Positions 1 to 6,787 of a DNA stretch of 9,748 nt are shown here, in pieces. The translations under genes were made by a program, and so were the position numbers. The first letter of the stretch is position 1. Every line of letters begins with the position of its first letter. The notes below the pieces were generated by a model. That model did no database searches. It had not been told where the DNA came from and worked only from the letters and a program-made list of their open reading frames with translations. Source of the stretch: JBKPCD01 sp046727175 (GTDB lineage Bacteria; Acidobacteriota; Vicinamibacteria; Vicinamibacterales; 2-12-FULL-66-21); contig JBKPCD010000111.1 in NCBI GenBank assembly GCA_046727175.1, positions 1 through 9,748 of the forward strand, written 5' to 3'.

Positions 1-50
1 CTGATGAATTGCACTCGCTCGTCCATGGGCGACCTCTCTCGCCAGGGCAT
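1..50 (-). CDS. IS481-type transposase, N-terminus only (runs off the window)
   Basis: Only the first 16 codons are present, reading MPWRERSPMDERVQFI. This matches from memory the usual N-terminus of IS481-like integrase-core transposases (MPWKE...MDER..FV), which continues into a helix-turn-helix for end binding and a DDE catalytic domain, both outside the window. The ATG complement is at 48-50 and is preceded on the minus strand by GGAGG (55-59) with a four-base spacer, a strong Shine-Dalgarno that supports this start. The family call rests on a short peptide plus the TGT-type terminus next to it; an IS3-like relative is the main alternative. Whether the gene is intact cannot be seen. Confidence 0.65.
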   Translation of the reverse strand, partial: MPWRERSPMDERVQFI

Positions 51-83
51 TGCACCTCCGTGTGCTTAGTTCCTGGCCGAAAA

Positions 84-129
84 GTGTTACCCATGTCGCC
101 GGACAATTGTGTTACCCAGGTCGCCGGAC
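84..129. repeat. Doubled 21-base motif in the IS terminus
   Basis: GTGTTACCCATGTCGCCGGAC at 84-104 recurs at 109-129 with one substitution (T to G at the eleventh base), a period of 25 bases. The two copies sit between the transposase start and the outer IS boundary. They are likely transposase binding sites; repeated end motifs are known in IS21-type elements and appear in some IS481-like elements. They could also represent an inner end plus an outer remnant of an earlier copy. Confidence 0.6.
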
Positions 130-134
130 CGTAC

Positions 135-169
135 CGATTCAGGATTAGGGATCAGGGATTAGGGATTCA
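135..169. repeat. Heptad tandem repeat abutting the permease stop codon
   Basis: Five consecutive 7-base units occupy this stretch. The unit is GGATTAG (142-148 and 156-162), with variants GGATCAG (149-155), GGATTCA (163-169) and CGATTCA (135-141). The last unit contains the complement of the TGA stop codon (167-169) of the permease gene, so the repeat begins exactly at the end of that reading frame. The IS boundary coincides with the other side of the array. Three other gaps in the window hold arrays with the same 7-base period. Confidence 0.7.
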
Positions 170-2593
170 AGCCTCCCGCAGAGCCGCGATCGGATCGACA
201 CGCGTAGCTCGACGCGCCGGGACGTAACATGCCGCCATCGCGACAGCAAGAAGGACCATGGTAACGATCAGAAATACGGCGAAGTCGTACTCGCCGACGC
301 CGAAGAGCAATGTGCGGAGATAGCGGGTCAGCAGCAGCGAGCCCGACAAGCCGATCGCAATCCCGAGTCCGACGGTTTGCAGCCCCTGTCTGAACACGAG
401 CGACAGGATCATCGCGCGGTCAGCCCCGAGTGCCTGACGGATGCCGAACTCGCGCACGCGTTGGGCGACGCCGAATGCAAGCACGCCGTAAATCCCAATC
501 GCCGACAGCACGAGCGCGACAGCCCCGAACAGCGCGAGCAGCATCATGGGCGCGCGGCGCGTTTCAAGTGAACGCGCGACCCACTGGTCCATCGTCCGGA
601 CGTCCGCAATCGGCTGCTCGGGGTCGATCGCCTGCACCGCCGCACGAACCTGTGACACGAGCGACTGCGGATCGCCGGTGGTCTTCAGCACGAGCGCCAT
701 GCTCGGGCGAGGCTGTTGCGTGACGGGATAGTAAAGTCGTTCCTTCGTCACCGGCTGGCCGAGATCGATGCTGTTGATCATGCCGACGACGCCGACGATG
801 GTGAAGGGGGGATTATTGGGACCACCACGGCGGATCTGCTGCCCGATCGGATCGCGCTTCGAGAAGTAGCGGTTGGCGAGGTACTGATCGATGACGACCA
901 CCGGCGCGCTCTCCGCGCTGTCGCTCTCGTTGAATACACGGCCTTTGATCAGGGGAATGCGCATCGCGCGGAAATAGTCTGCGCCAATGACTTCCTGGCG
1001 GCCATGTGGATTGGCTTCCCCTTGTGCCGGCGTGTAGCCGACGATCGAGTACGACCCGGAGCTGCCGTTGCCGTTGAACGGGACGTTGGACGTCAGCCCA
1101 ACGCCGGTAACACCGGCGAGCTCGTGCGCTTTGTCGACCAGTCGCTGCCAGAATGCCCGGCGCGCGTTTGCGTCGGCGTACCGCGTCGCGGGCAGCGAGA
1201 TCTGCGCCGTCAGGACGTTGTCCGTTGCAAAGCCAGGGTTGACGTTCTGCAGCTTCGCGAAGCTCTTGATGAGAAGCCCGGCCCCGACGAGCAGCATCAA
1301 TGCGAGTGCGATCTCGCAGACGACCAGCGTCGCCCGAGTGATGCCGGTGCCTGTGCTCGCCGAGCTCCGCGCGCTGTCGTCCTTCATCAGGCTGGCCGTG
1401 TCACCGCGGAGAATCGCGACGGCCGGGACCATCCCGAAGACGAGACCCGTCACGATCGCCAGCGCCAACGTGAAAACGAGGACGGGTGGGTGAAGAGATG
1501 CGTCTGCCACGCCGGGCATCTGCTGCGAGCTCATGGCAATGAGTGCGCGAACGCCGACCAGACCAAGGGCGAGGCCGCCGGCTGCGCCGAGCACCGACAG
1601 CACGACGGATTCGGTCAGCAGTTGTTTGACCAGCTTCCACTGCCCTGCGCCGAGTGTGGTCCGAATCGCGAGCTCGCGGTACCGGCCGGTCGCGCGCATC
1701 AGCAGGAGATTGGCGACGTTCGCACACGCGATGAGCAGCACGACGAACACGCCGGCCTGGAGCACGTAGAGCGGCGTGCGGAAATCACCGGCGATCTCCG
1801 TCCGCAGCGGCACGGCGTAGCCGCCGAAGCCGCTCGTCCGCGCGAACGACTGGAACTGCGGCAGCCGCGCCAGGTTGTTATCAACAATCGCCTTCATCTG
1901 TGCGTTCAATTGCTCGATCGTCGCCCCCGGCTTCAGACGGGCGACCATCGAGCTGAACTCGTTGCCGCGTCCCTGGTCCGACATCTGCTGCGGCGTGAAC
2001 GCGAACGGCAGCAACAGCGCCACATCGCGAGACAGGAGCGTGAAATCCGCCGGAAGCACACCGACGACGCGGTGTGCCACCCCGTTCAGCCTGATGTCAC
2101 GCCCGACGATTGCACGATCGGAACCGAACCTCGACGTCCACAATCCGTAGGTGAGGATTGCGTATCGGTCCGCATCGGGCTTCGCTTCGTCTTCGGTGAA
2201 GCCGCGGCCCAGGAACGGCTGCCGCTGAAGCGTCGTGAAGAACGACGGCGTGACCGCGAGTGCACGCAGCTGCTCGGGCTGCCCGTTCTCCGCCAGGTTG
2301 ACACTCCGCATCGTGAACAGGGTCGCATCCTCGATGGACGCCGCCTGGGTCTTGCGATCGATATAATCCGGAATCGAGACGCTCGCCTGCGGAAGGCCCA
2401 TCAGCGGATACGTGTTCCAGACGAACACGAGGCGATTTGCGTGGGGATAGGGAAGCGGCTTCAGCAGAATCTGGTACAGCAGGCTGAACATGGCCGTGTT
2501 CGCGCCGATTCCAAGCGTCAGCGTCAGGACGGCAACGGTCGTAAAAATGGGCTGCTTGCGAAGCGTGCGGATGGCGTAGCGGAGGTCTCGCAT
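167..2593 (-). CDS. Orphan duplicated ABC-type permease (MacB/FtsX family, ADOP-like)
   Basis: The 808-residue product is a full-length member of the acidobacterial duplicated orphan permease group, inner-membrane proteins resembling two fused MacB permease units. The start MRDLRYAIRTLRKQP followed by a hydrophobic segment (about 17-41, containing LTLGIGANTAMFS) is the standard family N-terminus. A periplasmic MacB-type core domain follows (about 45-265), then three membrane segments of the first FtsX domain (about 275-400). A further membrane segment (about 420-440), a second periplasmic core domain (about 445-650) and a second FtsX triplet (about 680-800) complete the duplication. The C-terminus RRATRVDPIAALREA is typical of FtsX domains. 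No ATP-binding subunit gene is adjacent, as expected for the orphan type, so substrate and energy source are unknown; export of a small molecule or lipoprotein handling is only inference from MacB and LolCE. No clear ribosome binding site precedes the ATG, but the family N-terminus supports this start. The gene stands apart (156-base gap) from the TPR gene upstream. Confidence 0.9.
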   Translation of the reverse strand: MRDLRYAIRTLRKQPIFTTVAVLTLTLGIGANTAMFSLLYQILLKPLPYPHANRLVFVWNTYPLMGLPQASVSIPDYIDRKTQAASIEDATLFTMRSVNLAENGQPEQLRALAVTPSFFTTLQRQPFLGRGFTEDEAKPDADRYAILTYGLWTSRFGSDRAIVGRDIRLNGVAHRVVGVLPADFTLLSRDVALLLPFAFTPQQMSDQGRGNEFSSMVARLKPGATIEQLNAQMKAIVDNNLARLPQFQSFARTSGFGGYAVPLRTEIAGDFRTPLYVLQAGVFVVLLIACANVANLLLMRATGRYRELAIRTTLGAGQWKLVKQLLTESVVLSVLGAAGGLALGLVGVRALIAMSSQQMPGVADASLHPPVLVFTLALAIVTGLVFGMVPAVAILRGDTASLMKDDSARSSASTGTGITRATLVVCEIALALMLLVGAGLLIKSFAKLQNVNPGFATDNVLTAQISLPATRYADANARRAFWQRLVDKAHELAGVTGVGLTSNVPFNGNGSSGSYSIVGYTPAQGEANPHGRQEVIGADYFRAMRIPLIKGRVFNESDSAESAPVVVIDQYLANRYFSKRDPIGQQIRRGGPNNPPFTIVGVVGMINSIDLGQPVTKERLYYPVTQQPRPSMALVLKTTGDPQSLVSQVRAAVQAIDPEQPIADVRTMDQWVARSLETRRAPMMLLALFGAVALVLSAIGIYGVLAFGVAQRVREFGIRQALGADRAMILSLVFRQGLQTVGLGIAIGLSGSLLLTRYLRTLLFGVGEYDFAVFLIVTMVLLAVAMAACYVPARRATRVDPIAALREA

Positions 2594-2643
2594 AGGCGTT
2601 TTGACGGTCGCAGTTGGGGAATGGTTCTAACGCTGACGGAGAC

Positions 2644-2712
2644 AGAAGCCAGAATCTAGAAGCCAGAGTGAAGGACACTCTTTGACGCTCTAACTTCTAA
2701 CTTCTAGCTTCT
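2644..2712. repeat. Heptad-built imperfect palindrome between TPR and permease genes
   Basis: Two 27-base arms (2644-2670 and 2686-2712) pair at 21 of 27 positions around a 15-base loop. Each arm is a degenerate 7-base tandem repeat: AGAAGCC at 2644 and 2658 with AGAATCT between them, and CTAACTT at 2690 and 2697 followed by CTAGCTT at 2704. It lies 38 bases past the stop codon of the TPR gene on the minus strand, so the RNA hairpin could end or protect that transcript. There is no run of T after it, so it is not a classical intrinsic terminator. The same layout recurs at 6788-6847. Confidence 0.7.
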
Positions 2713-2749
2713 CAGGTGCGTCACTGCCCGAAGAACACTTCGTCGATTC

Positions 2750-3724
2750 TCAATAGACACTGACCCACAACGGAAACAATGCCGCGAGCGTCTCCTCGGC
2801 CGCGAGCACCAGCTTCCGCATTTCGCCGAGCGTCTGCGCGTCGGCCGGCTTCTCCATGAACAGCCAGCGGCCGACGAACACCCATCCGATACCAGCGGGA
2901 TTGCGGCACTTGACGATCCAGTCCACCGCCGCGCGAGGAAGAAGCTCGAGGGCCGGGCCACGATCGCCGTACTGAATGAAGCCGCCGGTCTTTTCCATCC
3001 AGTCGAGGACATGACCGCGCCACGTCGACTCGAGCTGCCGCTGGAAACGCTCGAAGTAGCCGATCGCAAGAGTCTGCCCTGAATCGCGATCGGAGTCGCG
3101 CCCAGCCGACGTCATATTGAAGCCAATCCCTGCACGAAAGCAATCGGCGCCCCAGTGGCTGCCACTGAAGATACCGAGGTTGATCTGCGGCTCCCAGCGG
3201 CCGCCATGGTGAAACGCGAAGACGTGCCCGGTGTCGCCGGCGTGATAGCTGTTCCGGCGAAACAGCTTCGACCCGTTCAGCCCGGCGCGGTTCCGCGCAT
3301 CGACCATCCGTGCGGCCGTGCGTTGTTCGTTGATCGACAGCAGCAGCGTCTCGAGCTTGGGCCCGAGCGCGTGGGCCGCGTCGTTTGCAGAAAGGTGACC
3401 GATCGTGTAGAAGTCCTGCGGCGTGAACCCCGAGGCGGCGTCCGATCGCACCGGTTGACTGGCACGTCGCCGGACTACTTCCTGTTGCAGACTCTTCGCG
3501 ATGTTGTTCGACGGGTTCAGCTCCAGCGCGCGGTTCAGCGCGGCGGCAGCCTCCTCGAATTGCTTCTGCTCCAGACAACAGCGACCCAGCCGCGTCCACG
3601 CGCCCTGGTTTGCCGGCGCCAGTCGTGTGAGCTCCCTGTTGGCCTCGAGCGCCCCGACCCCGAAGTCTCCGCGCTTGGCGAGCTCGATCGCCCGGTATTC
3701 CAACCCAGCTGTATCTTCAGGCAT
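2750..3724 (-). CDS. TPR protein with an unrecognised C-terminal domain
   Basis: The 324-residue protein starts with two tetratricopeptide units (about 7-40 and 41-74; consensus residues in GAWTRLGRCCLEQKQFEEA and AALNRALELNPSN). A charged linker (75-95) leads to a C-terminal domain of about 230 residues that I cannot assign. That domain has an aromatic- and histidine-rich core (NSYHAGDTGHVFAFHHGGRW at 158-177, then EPQINLGIFSGSHWGADCFR), a helical part rich in Trp and Arg (222-275) and a hydrophobic segment GIGWVFVGRWLFME (278-291). No signal peptide or lipobox is visible, so a cytoplasmic location is likely. It begins 23 bases after the stop of the M16 partner gene and is probably co-transcribed with it, but nothing in the domain suggests a link to proteolysis. 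The start follows GAGGTG at a longish distance and is moderately supported. TPRs indicate protein binding; the biochemical role is unknown. Confidence 0.8.
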   Translation of the reverse strand: MPEDTAGLEYRAIELAKRGDFGVGALEANRELTRLAPANQGAWTRLGRCCLEQKQFEEAAAALNRALELNPSNNIAKSLQQEVVRRRASQPVRSDAASGFTPQDFYTIGHLSANDAAHALGPKLETLLLSINEQRTAARMVDARNRAGLNGSKLFRRNSYHAGDTGHVFAFHHGGRWEPQINLGIFSGSHWGADCFRAGIGFNMTSAGRDSDRDSGQTLAIGYFERFQRQLESTWRGHVLDWMEKTGGFIQYGDRGPALELLPRAAVDWIVKCRNPAGIGWVFVGRWLFMEKPADAQTLGEMRKLVLAAEETLAALFPLWVSVY

Positions 3725-3747
3725 CCCACGAGCCTATCACCTCGGCG

Positions 3748-5214
3748 CTACTTCGCGGTTTCGACGATGGGACCAAACGGCTTGAGCTGGTCCTCGATGG
3801 TCTTGCGATCGCCGACGACAACGATCGTCGCGCGGTCGTCCTGCAGATACTGCTTCGCGACATCGGTCACTTTTTGCGGCGTCACTGCATAGACGCGCTT
3901 GACGTACTCGTTCGCATAGTTCGCCGGCAGGCCGTGAAGGTCGATGTATTCGAGCTGCGCGGTGATGCCGCCGCGGCTCGAGTTCTGGAGGATGTACGTG
4001 CCGGCCAGGTAATTCTGAATGCCTTTCAGTTCGTCCGGCGACGGCGGCTGTCCCTTCAGCTTCTCGATCTCGCCGAAGATCTCCTTGATGGAAGGTCCGG
4101 TGACCGCCGTCGTCACATCGGCATTCTCCGCCCAGTACGCGTCGCGATAGCGCGTCGACAGCTCGCTGTACGGTGAGTACGTGTAGCCCTTGTCCTCGCG
4201 GATGTTCTTCGTGATCCGTGACGCGAACGCGCCGCCGAGGAGCGCATCCATGACGGTCATCGGGATGAAATCGTCGTTCGACGGATCGATCGCCGGCAGG
4301 CCGATCACCAGCGTCGACTGAACGGCCCCCGGTCGATCGATCACGTAGATCGCGCGCTTCGATGACGGCTTCGCAGGTTGGACGACGACGGGTTCCCCTT
4401 TCGTCCATCCAGCGAATGAACGCTTGATTGCGGCTTCCATGCCGGCAGGATCGAAGCGACCGACGACGTAGAGACGAGAGCGGCCGGCGCCGTGGGTGGC
4501 CTGATAGAACCGTTTGATTTGATCGAGGGTGTAGCCCTTGATCATCGCTTCGGTGGGGAACACGCGACCGTACGGATGATCCCCATAAAGGACTGCGCGG
4601 AACTTCTCCAGAGCGATCTGCTGCGGCTGACTGAGCGACACGGCGAGCTGACGCGTCAGGTCCGCCTTCAGCCGCGGAATCTCCGATTCAGGGAATTTCG
4701 GATTTCGGGCGACGTCGGCCACGAGCTCGACCATCTGCGGCCCGAACTCCGTCAGCACGTCGCCGCCAATCGTCATCGAATCGCCGCCGACGCTGACCCC
4801 CAGCGCGCCGCCCATGCGCGCGGCCTGCTCCGAAATATCGGTCGCGCTGCGCGTCGTCGTGCCTTCGCGCATCAGTTCGCCAGTCAGGTCGGCGAGCCAG
4901 ACTTCGTTCTTCTGCTCGAACGCGTTGCCCGATCGCACCTCGAGCGTGACGCGCACCTTGGGCATGTTGCCCCATTGCACGAGCGCGACCTGCAGGCCGT
5001 TGTCGAGCGTGAAGCGCTGCGGCTCCGGCACACGAAAGTCGCGCGGCGGACCGGGCTTCGGCGGCGTCGAAGGGAACGCGGGCGTCTGAGGCACCTGGTC
5101 CACCCCACCGCGCACACTACGCTCAGCGGGAGGCCCGGCCGCGCGAAGCGCGGCAGGGCCGAGCACGATCGTGACAACGGCCGCTAGCGTTCGGGAAGTG
5201 AGCGCGATGGGCAT
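3748..5214 (-). CDS. M16-family peptidase partner lacking the zinc site
   Basis: This 488-residue secreted protein is the non-zinc half of an M16 (pitrilysin/processing-peptidase type) pair. After a signal peptide (about 1-25, SRTLAAVVTIVLGPAALRAA) comes an inserted repeat peptide (about 27-41) and a proline-rich linker. The first M16 domain follows from about 65. Where active members have HxxEH this one has LADLTGEL (107-114), so it cannot bind the catalytic zinc. The second domain (about 285-480) carries IREDKGYTYSPYS, with Arg339 and Tyr346 seven residues apart, the spacing of the R/Y pair that helps hold substrate at the partner's zinc site. It is translated directly after the zinc-bearing M16 gene, so a heterodimer is expected, probably for peptide turnover in the periplasm. 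The start at 5214 is chosen over upstream ATGs because a GAGGG ribosome site precedes it and the signal peptide follows at once; the 43 residues upstream are translated repeat DNA. Confidence 0.9.
   Translation of the reverse strand: MPIALTSRTLAAVVTIVLGPAALRAAGPPAERSVRGGVDQVPQTPAFPSTPPKPGPPRDFRVPEPQRFTLDNGLQVALVQWGNMPKVRVTLEVRSGNAFEQKNEVWLADLTGELMREGTTTRSATDISEQAARMGGALGVSVGGDSMTIGGDVLTEFGPQMVELVADVARNPKFPESEIPRLKADLTRQLAVSLSQPQQIALEKFRAVLYGDHPYGRVFPTEAMIKGYTLDQIKRFYQATHGAGRSRLYVVGRFDPAGMEAAIKRSFAGWTKGEPVVVQPAKPSSKRAIYVIDRPGAVQSTLVIGLPAIDPSNDDFIPMTVMDALLGGAFASRITKNIREDKGYTYSPYSELSTRYRDAYWAENADVTTAVTGPSIKEIFGEIEKLKGQPPSPDELKGIQNYLAGTYILQNSSRGGITAQLEYIDLHGLPANYANEYVKRVYAVTPQKVTDVAKQYLQDDRATIVVVGDRKTIEDQLKPFGPIVETAK
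5099..5160. repeat. GC-rich palindromic repeat inside the M16 partner gene
   Basis: This segment codes for residues about 19-39 of the M16 partner, just at and after the signal-peptide cleavage region. Its right part is a strong hairpin: GGCCC (5132-5136) pairs with GGGCC (5156-5160), and GCCGCGC (5138-5144) pairs with GCGCGGC (5148-5154) across a GAA loop. Its left part begins with tccaccccaccgcgc (5099-5113), the same 15-mer found in each of the three 42-base repeats at 5237-5362, and gives the peptide RGGVD where those give RGGVE. It appears to be a diverged or longer member of the same repeat family taken into the reading frame. Confidence 0.65.
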
Positions 5215-5230
5215 GGACGGTCTTCCCTCA
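5215..5230 (-). promoter_or_regulatory. Ribosome binding site overlapping the upstream stop codon
   Basis: On the minus strand the stop of the zinc M16 gene and the ribosome site of its partner share bases: TGAGGGAAG, with TGA at 5230-5228 and GAGGG at 5229-5225, ten bases before the ATG at 5214. This decides the partner's start and suggests translational coupling, giving matched amounts of the two subunits. The three palindromic repeats lie immediately upstream in the mRNA. Confidence 0.7.
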
Positions 5231-6748
5231 GCGCGCCTCCACCCCACCGCGCAAACCGCGCGCGGCGGGGACCCCGGTCTCCACCCCACCGCGCCAACCA
5301 CGCGCGGCGGGGACCCCGGTCTCCACCCCACCGCGCCAACCACGCGCGGCGGGGACCCCGGCCTGTTCGCCGGGCGCTGATTTCGGTGAAACCGTCAACA
5401 CCGTGCGGTTCGTGGCGCGAAGGTACTCCTTCGCGGTCTTCACGATCAGCTCTGGCGTCACTTTGCGGAACTCGTCCTCGAGCAAATTGATCCTGCCCGG
5501 ATCGTCGTCGAACAGCGCGAAGCTCGCGAGCAGGTTCACGCGGCCGAAGCCGATCGTGCCTTCGTAGTCGGCGTACAGGCGTGAGCGGCGCTTGAGGAGT
5601 GCGAGATCCAACTCCTCTTTCGTCACCGGCGTCGTCTGCAGACGCGTGATTTCTTCATCGATGACCTTGATGATCGTGTCCGCGGGCTTGTCGGCATCGT
5701 GGATCATGTAGATCGTCCACAGCGTCGGCCCCTTGATGTCGAACATGTTGCCGAGATCGACGTTCGTGCCGCCCGAGACCGAACCGGTGAGCCCCCGTTT
5801 CTGCACGAGGGCCTGGTACAAGCGGCTGTCTTGCCCCTGCACGAGCAGCTGATCGATCAGCCCCATCGCGAAGTACTCCGGCGTATTGCGTGGCGGCGCA
5901 TGGTAGCCGAGTGCGAGCGCCGGCCGTTTTGCGAGGGGATCATCATTGTTCTTGCGCCGCTCCGTTTCCTGCCGCGGCTCGGAGATGTCAGGCGCCGGCG
6001 GCAATTGCGACGTCGGGATGCCGACGAAGTATTGGCGGATCCAGCCGAGCGTCTGCGCCGTGTCGATGTCCCCGCTCACGACGAGCACGGCGTTGTTCGG
6101 CGCGTAGTACGTCTTGAAGAAGTGTTTCACGTCATCGAGCGTCGCGCTGTCGAGGTGTTCGAAGTCGCCGTAGAAGTTGTGGGCGTTGTACCAGTTCGTG
6201 TTGGCGGCCTGCGGCAGGTCCAGCCATGGAAAGCCGCCGTACGGCTGGTTCATGACGTTGACCTTCACCTCGTTCTTGACGACTTCCTGCTGGTTCTTGA
6301 GATTCTCCTGCGTGATGTCGAGGCCGCGCATCCGATCGGCTTCTGCCCACAGCACGGTTTCCACCGTATGACTCGGGACGATCTCGAAATAGTTCGTGAA
6401 ATCGAAGCGCGTCGATCCGTTCAACACGCCGCCGTTCGATTCGACGAGCCCGACGAACGCCGCCTTGCCCAGATGCTGCGAGCCCTGGAACATCATGTGC
6501 TCGAAGAGATGCGCAAACCCGGTGCGGTTCTTCGGCTCGATGCGAAACCCGATGTTGTAGTACACCGCGACGACAGCCGTCGGCGACGAGGTATCGCGCG
6601 AGAGCACGACCTTCAACCCGTTGTCGAGCTTGTGATATTCCACCGGGATCGTCACGCGCTGCGGCGTCTGTTGCGCGGCGATCGGAGCACCGAGCACCAG
6701 TGCAGGAACGACAATCGCACCGAACATCCGATGTGAGATTGCGCGCAT
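5228..6748 (-). CDS. M16-family zinc peptidase, secreted, with repeat-derived C-terminal tail
   Basis: This 506-residue protein is the catalytic half of an M16 pair. A signal peptide (1 to about 25, ending PIAA before QQ) sends it to the periplasm. The inverted zinc motif HLFEH lies at 80-84: His80 and His84 bind zinc and Glu83 is the catalytic base. The third ligand is most likely Glu160 in EVVKNEV, 76 residues on, the usual spacing. The second domain (about 275-455) has QALVQKRGLTGSVSG where partner subunits carry the R/Y pair; here Val315 and Gly322 occupy those positions, so the enzyme probably needs the neighbouring M16 protein to work. The natural family C-terminus would fall near RTVLTVSPK (448-456). 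The last 43 residues or so are translated palindromic repeats (three GVPAARG-WRGGVE units), an unusual tail. The start is supported by AGGAA (6755-6759) six bases upstream and by the signal peptide following it. Confidence 0.93.
   Translation of the reverse strand: MRAISHRMFGAIVVPALVLGAPIAAQQTPQRVTIPVEYHKLDNGLKVVLSRDTSSPTAVVAVYYNIGFRIEPKNRTGFAHLFEHMMFQGSQHLGKAAFVGLVESNGGVLNGSTRFDFTNYFEIVPSHTVETVLWAEADRMRGLDITQENLKNQQEVVKNEVKVNVMNQPYGGFPWLDLPQAANTNWYNAHNFYGDFEHLDSATLDDVKHFFKTYYAPNNAVLVVSGDIDTAQTLGWIRQYFVGIPTSQLPPAPDISEPRQETERRKNNDDPLAKRPALALGYHAPPRNTPEYFAMGLIDQLLVQGQDSRLYQALVQKRGLTGSVSGGTNVDLGNMFDIKGPTLWTIYMIHDADKPADTIIKVIDEEITRLQTTPVTKEELDLALLKRRSRLYADYEGTIGFGRVNLLASFALFDDDPGRINLLEDEFRKVTPELIVKTAKEYLRATNRTVLTVSPKSAPGEQAGVPAARGWRGGVETGVPAARGWRGGVETGVPAARGLRGGVEAR
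5237..5362. repeat. Three tandem 42-base palindromic repeats coding the C-terminus of the M16 peptidase
   Basis: The copies are 5237-5278, 5279-5320 and 5321-5362. Copy 1 differs from copy 2 at two bases and copy 3 from copy 2 at one, so amplification is recent. Each copy holds an 11-base stem with one A/C mismatch: CCCCACCGCGC (for example 5284-5294) and GCGCGGCGGGG (5302-5312) around a 7-base loop. The two differences in copy 1 fall in or at the loop. Since 42 is a multiple of three, copies add the 14-residue peptide GWRGGVETGVPAAR without a frameshift. The 15-mer tccaccccaccgcgc also occurs at 5099-5113. Confidence 0.9.
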
Positions 6749-6776
6749 GGATGGTTCCTGACGGTCGAGCCTATCA
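6749..6776 (-). promoter_or_regulatory. Leader of the M16 operon: ribosome site and shared 11-mer
   Basis: AGGAA (minus strand, 6759-6755) precedes the ATG by six bases and is a convincing ribosome site. Just upstream is TGATAGGCTCG (6776-6766), which also occurs before the TPR gene (3739-3729). With the preceding bases it reads CATGAT, a possible weak -10 hexamer, but I see no good -35, so the promoter part is tentative. Confidence 0.4.
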
Positions 6777-6787
6777 TGAGGGCGATC

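Larger units (their letters stand above)
1..135 (-). mobile_element. Terminus of an IS481-type insertion sequence (partial)
   Basis: This is the 5' terminal part of an insertion sequence whose body continues left of the window. Seen in the sequence: the start of a transposase gene on the minus strand (50 to 1) with a good ribosome binding site, and about 85 bases of non-coding terminus holding two near-identical 21-base direct repeats. Read on the minus strand, the inner copy begins TGTCCGGCGAC, and the TGT start is typical of IS481 ends. The outer boundary is placed near 135, where the minus strand reads GGTACGG; this resembles a TGTACGG end with one changed base, so the exact edge is uncertain by several bases. 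The next base starts the heptad repeat that runs into the stop codon of the permease gene. The other end and any target-site duplication lie outside the window. Confidence 0.65.

Noticed and set aside
142..169. Telomere-like repeat (contains TTAGGG)
   Set aside because: The period is 7 rather than 6, the array is short and internal, and similar 7-base arrays with other words occur in the window.
9..227. Small plus-strand reading frame across the IS end
   Set aside because: It runs through the IS terminus and into the complement of the permease; the minus strand there has a recognisable transposase start.
716..2659. Long open frame of 647 codons on the plus strand opposite the permease
   Set aside because: Its product is rich in Arg, His, Asp and Gln with no hydrophobic pattern or known motif, as expected from the complement of a GC-rich gene; the minus-strand permease fits its family from end to end.
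5215..5343. N-terminal extension of the M16 partner from an ATG at 5343
   Set aside because: The extra 43 residues are repeat DNA read in another frame and would put the signal peptide inside the protein; a ribosome site precedes the ATG at 5214.
5237..5362. CRISPR array
   Set aside because: The 42-base units follow each other directly with no unique spacers and are translated as part of the M16 gene.
5699..6736. Open frame of 345 codons on the plus strand opposite the M16 peptidase
   Set aside because: Arg/Val/Glu-rich shadow of the M16 gene, whose minus-strand product has all the catalytic motifs.
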